Assembly (NCBI GenBank): GCA_026874595.1
Contig: CM049316.1
Location: 72,257,176 to 72,321,175, forward strand
DNA: 64,000 nt
DNA from: Sipunculus nudus
Taxonomy: Eukaryota; Annelida; Sipuncula; Golfingiida; Sipunculidae
Reading direction: 5' to 3'
Shown piece after piece: positions 57,694 to 64,000 of this stretch. The position numbers and the translations under genes are program-made. How positions within the stretch are numbered: position 1 is the first letter of the stretch; every line of letters starts with the position of its first letter. The notes below the pieces were generated by a model that made no database searches, had not been told where the DNA came from, and was given only the letters and a program-made list of their open reading frames with translations.

Positions 57694-60408
57694 GTCAGAC
57701 ATACCAGGAGATAGGGATATATTTTTACTTGTAATTTGTAAATCGGGGATAGTACAAATCACGCATATTAAAACTAGAGCTAGTTGACCATTGTCTGCTT
57801 GACCCATTTCAAATATATAAAACTTAAATATAATTAAAAAAGGTATTTTATTTTTGGAAAAAATTAAGCTTAATCAGATACATCGGATATCCAGTATGTA
57901 TTCAGACAGCGATCGTGGTATTCTTAATTCCATACATTATTTTTAAGAACCTTACGAGTAACTGCTGTGCAAAATCTAATTTTGATATTCATGTGGCATC
58001 ACTTGACCATTAGAGAGAACCTTTATGATCCCAATAACCTTCAGTTGCAATGAATTGACGAAAGGTAAATAAAGTAGTGCATGTCAAAGTACGCTATACG
58101 CTGTATCATAGTATACTGAGGCATTGACCAACCCTATAGAAAACAGATTTAAACGCAATAGATGTTTGCGATTTAAGGTAAAGATTCATTTAAAAAGGCG
58201 GTAATGTGAAAGAGTCAAAAGAAGGCATTACTTATGAAATCTGAAATATTTGACATGAACAAACGGAATCTTGAATTAAAAAAAAAAAGATAATTTTTCC
58301 GATGATTAACGAAAGGCATATACGCCAGTTTCAATATATTTGGACATTTTATTTCAAAACAATCTAGTGATGTAGTAGAGTCTGCACCTTCCGAGTCCGA
58401 GTCCAGGCCACTCTAGTCCGAGTCAAAGTCCGAGTCATTGAGAATCGAGTCCTAGTCGACTTTATTCTCGTCAGTCATTTGAAACCAAGTCCGACTCCAA
58501 TACAAACATTGTTATTACAGGAAATTAATAAAAGCAAATTTGGGATAATAATGCAAATTTTATGTTAGTTCACAAGTGACTTTTTTTATTGACTTTTCAA
58601 TTAAGTTTAGCCCCTGATGAAACTAGAATTTCGAATGCATAGTCTTATTTGTTGTAATATTGTGTTAGTGGTTCACCTATGTATGCCATCGTTATATAGT
58701 TTCTGAGAGTTTCTTTTCTACTGGACTCAAAACGGACTCGGCCTGATTTCTCGAGTCCTATACCTCCGAGTCCGAGTACAAGTCTGAGTCAAAGGTCCTT
58801 AAGTCCTAGTGCTTAAAAAATGTACTTAACTCAGTCCTACATCACTGCTAAGCTCCATTGCGAGAGACCTTGCTCTCCTAATCAGTACCACGAATTTAAG
58901 GCCATGAGAAAGCCTTGAATGATAAGTAATCGATTTCTGAAATTTTCATGCAAGACATAAGATCATGTCTGCCCTTAAATATATATAAAAGCTTGATAAA
59001 TTTGGATGTGATTACCACGGCCGTTTACATGTACAAAGCATATAGTTCATGTTTCTTTTATTTAGATGTGGGTATGTACACTTTGGGTACGTCAGGGAAA
59101 GTGTCGAATGATATGACTGAAGGTACTACAGCCACAATCAGCAATGATGCAGGCAGAATCAGTCCCATCGTCCATAGTGCTGACGACACAGTGACAAGTA
59201 CTGCGAACACAGTCAGAGACAATGGTGTAGCAGTCAACAATGCTGTTCACACAGTCATGAATAGTGAATTCAAAGTGCTTAACACTAAAAGTACGACAGA
59301 AAACATTACTGAGGGGCCTGGAGTCACCGTTACTGAGCGTTCAATAAGCAATACTACGATATACAATGAAAGTTTTGTGGATCAGACGACCATATCTGAT
59401 AAGACGTCAACCGATGCTCCTGGACAGGAGGAGAAAGACGTCACCGGAACTTTAGACAGAGAAAGTTATATCCTGGCTAGGAAGGTTATCATGTGGGGGT
59501 TCACACCCATCTTTGTGGTTGTTGGGTTTGCGTGCAACTGCATCACAGCGCATGCGCTGCGAGTTATGACGTCATCCGGCAGCAGCACCTGTTACCTGAC
59601 AGCCCTGGCGGTTTCGGATGCAGCGTACAACCTCCTTGGTATATATTTGACAATCGGCGTAGTGCTAGAAGATTTGGGCCACGAATCTGTCCGAGATTTC
59701 AACGTATACGCTTACCCATATCAATGGATGTTCCTTCATTCAGCACTGAACCGTATCTCTTCAGGATTCACAGTACTATTGAGTGCTGAGAGATTTCTGG
59801 CCGTTTTCTTTCCGTTTTATGTAAAGCAAGCTTTTCTAACACGCAGGCCTGGTATCGTAATCCCTGTTTGCGCCATCGTCATCTCCGCTTTCTTTCTTGT
59901 CACCATCTTCAGGTATGAGGCACGGGAAGTCGTTGACACAATAACCGGTAGATCAAGGCTGATGCTGGTGGAATCCCAGTTCGGCAGAGACAAGCAAGCG
60001 TTTTTCGAAGGTTATATTACATTTTGTTACATCACTTTTGGTATAATACCAATATGTCTTGTGTTTTTCCTTAACAAAAGCATTATCATCAAGCTGATCC
60101 TCAAGCGGCGTAAGCGGGCAAGGATGACGTCAGCCGCTAGAGGGCGCGATCACCAAATCACAAGGTCACTTTTACTGATATCTCTGATGTTCTTGGTGAC
60201 AAGTACCCCATCGCTGGTGCTTTTGCCCATTGCAAAGTCAAATCAAGATTTAGCTGGGCAGTGGAGTGAGCGATTTCTGTACAAGTTGATGTTTGATCTT
60301 TCGTCTGCTCTAGGAAATTTAAACTCAGCTGCGAATTTTTTCATTCTCACTTTGTCCAGCTCTGCTTTTCGCACCAGTCTTTCAGCAGTTTTTCTTCGAA
60401 GCGGGTGA
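57579..60408 (+). CDS. class A (rhodopsin-type) orphan GPCR, 2 coding exons
   Basis: Exons 57579-57693 and 59066-60408 join in phase 1 (G|AT = Asp39) to 485 codons plus stop. Residues 1-20 are a probable signal peptide. Residues 40-170 are Ser/Thr-rich with several N-glycosylation sequons (for example NITE, NTTI, NESF). Seven membrane segments follow at about 178-203, 214-238, 257-290, 301-321, 350-378, 404-429 and 442-470. Seen features are LAVSD in TM2, AERF in place of DRY after TM3, a proline in TM5 (GIIPIC) and TM6 (STPSLV), and NFFIL in place of NPxxY. It resembles lophotrochozoan peptide- or chemosensory-type orphan receptors. The ligand is unknown. No close family is claimed. Confidence 0.93.
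57694..59065 (+). other. GPCR gene intron 1
   Basis: Begins GTCAGA and ends TTCTTTTATTTAG. It contains the hAT-like MITE at 58365-58847. Its 3' part is open in the frame of the large exon back to 58948, but that part lacks coding character. Confidence 0.8.
58365..58847. mobile_element. hAT-like MITE with GAGTCCGAGTC sub-terminal repeats
   Basis: The left end TAGTGATGTAGTAGAGTC and the right end (read inward) CAGTGATGTAGGACTGAG are inverted. The CAGTGATG start is typical of hAT termini. Sub-terminal arrays of CCGAGTC/GAGTCC lie at both sides (58395-58500 and 58725-58815). The middle is AT-rich and non-coding. The expected 8-bp target duplication is not recognisable. Confidence 0.65.
59066..60408 (+). 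CDS. GPCR gene, coding exon 2 (ectodomain and seven membrane segments)
   Basis: The single large exon starts after TTATTTAG and codes residues 39-485, with stop TGA at 60406-60408. All seven membrane segments are intronless, as in many lophotrochozoan-expanded receptors. Neither the usual cysteine at the start of TM3 nor one in the second extracellular loop is present. Loop 3 is short and basic (KRRKRARMTSAARGR). The C-tail after TM7 is only about 15 residues and ends VFLRSG. Confidence 0.95.
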
Positions 60409-60694
60409 AAACCACCTATAAAATTAGAAGTGGAAAACAAAGGACAACATTCCGATGAAAGGACCTAACTTGGATGGCCTTTTGAACAATAGTTTAATAT
60501 ACTTCCTGTATTAATTTTTAATTACACAACAGGGACGTTGGTGTCCAATGAATTGTTGTAATTTTATTTTTAGATAAAAAAATTCAGAAAATATAAACTT
60601 GCGATGTATTGACCACACATGCAACAATTCACAGGCTGTCCAAAATGTTCTCAGGTTTTGAGGTGTACAAAAAGTGTCAGAGAGTGGTCTGCAA

Positions 60695-60700
60695 ATTAAA
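60695..60700 (+). promoter_or_regulatory. candidate polyadenylation signal of the GPCR gene
   Basis: ATTAAA 290 bases after the stop. No AATAAA lies closer. Confidence 0.35.
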
Positions 60701-61316
60701 GTATTTTTTACTTACGACACCTCATAATAGAGAAGGGCCTGAATAGCTTTTTGTCGGTTGAGGTAACTTATCAGCTCAATGTATTCAGTCATCTGCAGAT
60801 CCATATACAGCCTGTAAAACACTCGGGCCGACATGGGCCGACCGTAAAATACCTCACCTCTCCTCGGCTGACATTCGTAATGTAAGCCTCCTACATGTGC
60901 ATTTCCCCTCGACCACTCTGCCAGTAGTGTCATTAAAAAATCTACGGTCGTCAAGTTGAATAAATCCAGTCATAATAAAATGCAGCCGAGTCGTCAAATC
61001 CTTTAATAATTTAGTAATGAAGAGGATGATAATTACCATGCATTGTTCTCAATGGGAGTCTTACAGCATTCAGATAGATAGATAAATGGATAGTTTATTT
61101 ATCAATATTGTACAATATTTTCAAAAATGAAAACATGGCAAATCAAATGGTGCCCAACCCGAAGCAAGGTTTATAAGATTTCCTAACTACGTCTTAAAAT
61201 CAAATTTACGTTGGATTAAATAAGTATGACTCTCGAACATACCATGCTTGTACTAAATAATGAAACATTTTTTTCCGAACAAACAATTTTATATAATTTT
61301 AATTTATAATTTATAA
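60701..61316. other. intergenic DNA, unrecognised - strand frames
   Basis: Two overlapping - strand frames at 60712-61039 show no domain. They may belong to an element of which the LINE tail next door is part. Confidence 0.35.
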
Positions 61317-61560
61317 TTATAATTTAAATTTCAATAATTTATATAATTTTAAAGAATTATAGAGTGGACTCTGGCATACAAAATGAATCTCATCTTTAAC
61401 CTGACTGTCATTGCAATATTGACAAATTATATCGTCAACTTTAAACTTCCGTAATCGACCAGTTGTAACATCATAAAATTTCTGGAAGCAAACAGTTTCT
61501 TCTGTTAAAGGCAATGTACGACATCTTAAAATGCTCATCACCGAGAGATGTGAAAGCAGG
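61317..61560 (-). pseudogene. LINE ORF2 C-terminal tail fragment
   Basis: The frame reads SILRCRTLPLTEE, then GRLRKFKVDDIICQYC and DEIHFVCQSPLYNSLK. The pattern C-x2-C...DEIHF-x-C-x-PLY is the terminal Cys/His motif of many Jockey/CR1-like LINEs, where it follows the ...LR-G-LP... segment. Only this end survives, followed on its 3' side by AT-rich sequence. It is oriented opposite to the GPCR gene. Confidence 0.7.
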
Positions 61561-64000
61561 TTATTTATTATTGTCTGATATGATAAAGCCTAGCGTGTAG
61601 TCTTACCAAACCCACGCTAATTATGTCACTATTATGCAGACTTTTCTTTCTTCTTTAATAACAATTTTCAATTTAGAAAGTCCATTGATACAAACACATA
61701 GAAATCTCTGCTTACAGCGACCTATCTATTGCGGACACCTCTGACATATTGACAGTTATGGCAGCCTCGTGATGACAAATGTGTGTGTAACCTCTATGAA
61801 AAGGAATTTTCTTAAGTAACTTAGATATATGCAAGTCTGTAACCTCTAAAATCCAGTCACCTCTCTTTTAAGACTATCACACTTTCGGCCAGTGGCCGCC
61901 ATTAACAAACCAATGGGTGGGCTTATATTAATAGCATTAAATGGCATACTCTGATAAATGACGTCTAATGACCATAGATAATCCTTGAACCATTTATAAA
62001 GAAAGTAGAGAGAACGCCAACCCAACAGCAACAGGCTGTTTGCTTGGTTGATATAACATTGTTTATAACAACGTTGGGGAGGGGCTCGCAAAAACAGTCC
62101 AAAAACATTCAACAAGGGCCTCTGGTAATATGTTAGACGGACCAAAGATTTGCAAAAGCCATTTTTCAACTAGTAATCTTTAAATATAAGCAACCGTGCA
62201 ACCACCTCAAGTGACATGGTTTTCTGTTTGTCAGCATTGGCGCCAATAGACCGTGTTTACTGTCATATTGTAGTAAAACAAGCCCATCCATTTGTCACAG
62301 AAGTGTCATAGGGTCATGAACTGCCTACATTTATTAATGTGTTCCGAGAGTAAGCCAAAAATCACATTTATTATACATAGAAGTTAAGTTAATGTGACCC
62401 GTCAACCCAGTCCATCCTTGCTGACTCGGGCCATCATCACGCAGAGTTTCTATATATTTTGATTCCATTTAATCCTGGTCGAATGATGATTGTTTTTTAG
62501 AAGAGTAAATTGATTATTCTGTGAATTTCGCAAAAGACATGATTTTATCAACTATCTAAATTTACTCTATGAGGTGATTGACTGAATATGCTTTATGAAT
62601 GAGTCTGTCTCATGCTACTTTAATTTCGGTCCATAGGCGTTTTCTTGAACCTTCCTGGTACCTGTATAGCTAAAAGTGTTTTGCTGTAACGTCCTGATTT
62701 TGTTAGCTATACTTTAAAGAACAACAACTAGACAAGGCCCTCAAAAGTTAAAACTCTTGGAATTCAGGTTATTAAGCGAGGTAAAGGGAAAAGAGAAGTA
62801 TTAAGTGAAGCATCACCTAGGTGGCTGATCCTCCCCTAGAGCCATTTTCGCCCTCTCTCACTACCAGATTCAGGGCGTTCACGTCTTGTATCAAGGACTG
62901 TAATATACCACGCAATGAGGATGCAAATATTTTCGTCATTTTAGAAAAAAATATCATGGCCTACAAGAAACTGTCCATGACATAAACCAGTTAAATCGTT
63001 AGCTGTATTAGTATGTTTTATCAAGACGTATACCAAGTGTGAGAAAAGATTCCGTTTTAATTCAACATTTTAGAAAATCCCTCTGCATATTTGTTGAATT
63101 TTTGACACTTTGATCACAGGCACGGCAAACACAGGTTACTGAACAAGAGTGGACCTGTACGCGTACCGGTGACGACTCGTTTCCATGGAGATGGATGTAC
63201 ACTTCAATTAGTGAATTCACATGTATTCACATGAACATATTTTGTATTAATTCATCACTCGTAGCCGGATGTTAAGATTATTAGTTGTTCACCAAGAAAT
63301 CTTTGCAACACACGTACTGGCGTGTGATAAAAATAATAATATAGATTCCACGTAAAATGAACCCAATTCCTCGAGGAAAGGCATTTTTTTCAACGAATAA
63401 CATAAGATTGTGTGATTTGTTCAAAAAACTGTCGGCACACTCCCGAACACTATTAACTCGCCAGTTACGTTACCCACAGTGTGACTGAAAATTCTAGACC
63501 TCATCAAAAGCTTAGCGTTTCTAACACCTTCAGCCCCAAATTTGTATGGAAGAATAAAATCAAAGTGTATGGCTAGATTTTAAGTACTTTCTGAAATTTG
63601 CCTGTGACGTCACACTTTGCTTCAGCCAATGACATATTGGCCCATTCTCTGTTCGGGATGAACATTTTCCATTAGCCATAATGGCTACTATGTAATCCTG
63701 TTTAAACAATTTTTTTTAAATAAAATGGTTCATTCTCATAACACCGCCACATTCTGTTAGGTTTACCTAGCCTGTAAACCAATTCGGAACATCTCGCCCC
63801 AATCCGTTGCCTTCTAACCTCGGATGTATTAATGGCCCAGTGATACACCATCAATTGTAGTGCACTTCGCCGGAAATCCGCCGAGTTGCCATTTCTACTG
63901 ACTCGTTTAAGGTGTGTAATGTGTTTGCTTAATATGTTGATAAACATCCAATATGACAAGGTTCCTACATTAATGATAAAGTTCAGTTTATCAAAATGCT
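61561..64000. other. intergenic DNA, no supported gene
   Basis: Open - strand frames at 61846-62169 and 63702-63959 show no recognised domain. GTGACGTCAC lies at 63605-63614 without an exon nearby. Confidence 0.4.

Noticed and set aside
58948-59065. 5' extension of the GPCR frame to an ATG at 58948
   Set aside because: It lies upstream of a clean acceptor. An exon with a signal peptide joins in exact phase at 59066.
61846-62169. 107-codon - strand frame
   Set aside because: Length is not exceptional for this window and no family is recognised. It has no supporting splice sites.
63702-63959. 85-codon - strand frame
   Set aside because: No recognisable motif and no splice or promoter context.

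Overview
This is a gene-poor, AT-rich, repeat-laden stretch of an animal nuclear genome. Long (TA)n tracts, spliced genes with GT-AG introns, a Ly6/uPAR protein, a rhodopsin-class GPCR and wrecks of LINE, DIRS-like and Penelope-like retroelements all point to a metazoan. Several dispersed repeats resemble ones I associate with mollusc genomes: GACGGACG-rich 3' ends, a terminal GCTATAGCTCAG...CAGCTGAGCTA motif, and a GTCCCCCGC hairpin. A lophotrochozoan, probably a mollusc, is my inference; no search could be run.

Two genes can be supported, both on the + strand. (1) A three-exon Ly6/uPAR (three-finger) protein of 138 residues at 36840-41005 has a signal peptide, ten cysteines, the terminal CC-x4-CN motif and a hydrophobic tail suggesting a GPI anchor. 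(2) A two-exon class A GPCR of 485 residues at 57579-60408 has its signal peptide on a separate small exon and a long Ser/Thr-rich N-terminus. Both start-codon exons are preceded by good 3' splice sites, so both genes should have upstream untranslated exons. One candidate promoter plus untranslated exon lies near 49.36-49.52 kb. The two genes are adjacent, but nothing in the sequence ties their functions together.

Layout. 0-0.6 kb: tandem 165-bp repeats. 2.7-13 kb: a mosaic of duplicated blocks (3.7-5.15 kb recurs in pieces at 7.3-12.8 kb), a LINE fragment, 150-bp tandem repeats, TA tracts and a pogo-like element. 15-17 kb: MITE-like repeats. 18.3-18.6 kb: an inverted repeat carrying a probable hammerhead ribozyme. 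19.8-21.9 kb: a broken DIRS-like retroelement on the - strand, abutting a repeat also found at 10.4 kb. 26.7-27.8 kb: an element with terminal inverted repeats. 29.6-31.8 kb: 275-bp repeats with GGTGGCGCCACC palindromes. 36-41 kb: the Ly6 gene behind a minisatellite. 45-47 kb and 49.8 kb: copies of the family seen at the start of the window. 51.3-52.4 kb: a LINE 3' end. 53.7-54.3 kb: a Penelope-like tail. 55.2-56.4 kb: two minisatellites. 57.5-60.7 kb: the GPCR gene with a hAT-like MITE in its intron. 61.3 kb: another LINE tail. The rest is unannotatable intergenic or intronic DNA.

The item most worth following is the hammerhead ribozyme at 18314-18392 (- strand). All core nucleotides are present, and it sits in an inverted-repeat arrangement like that of Penelope-like elements.
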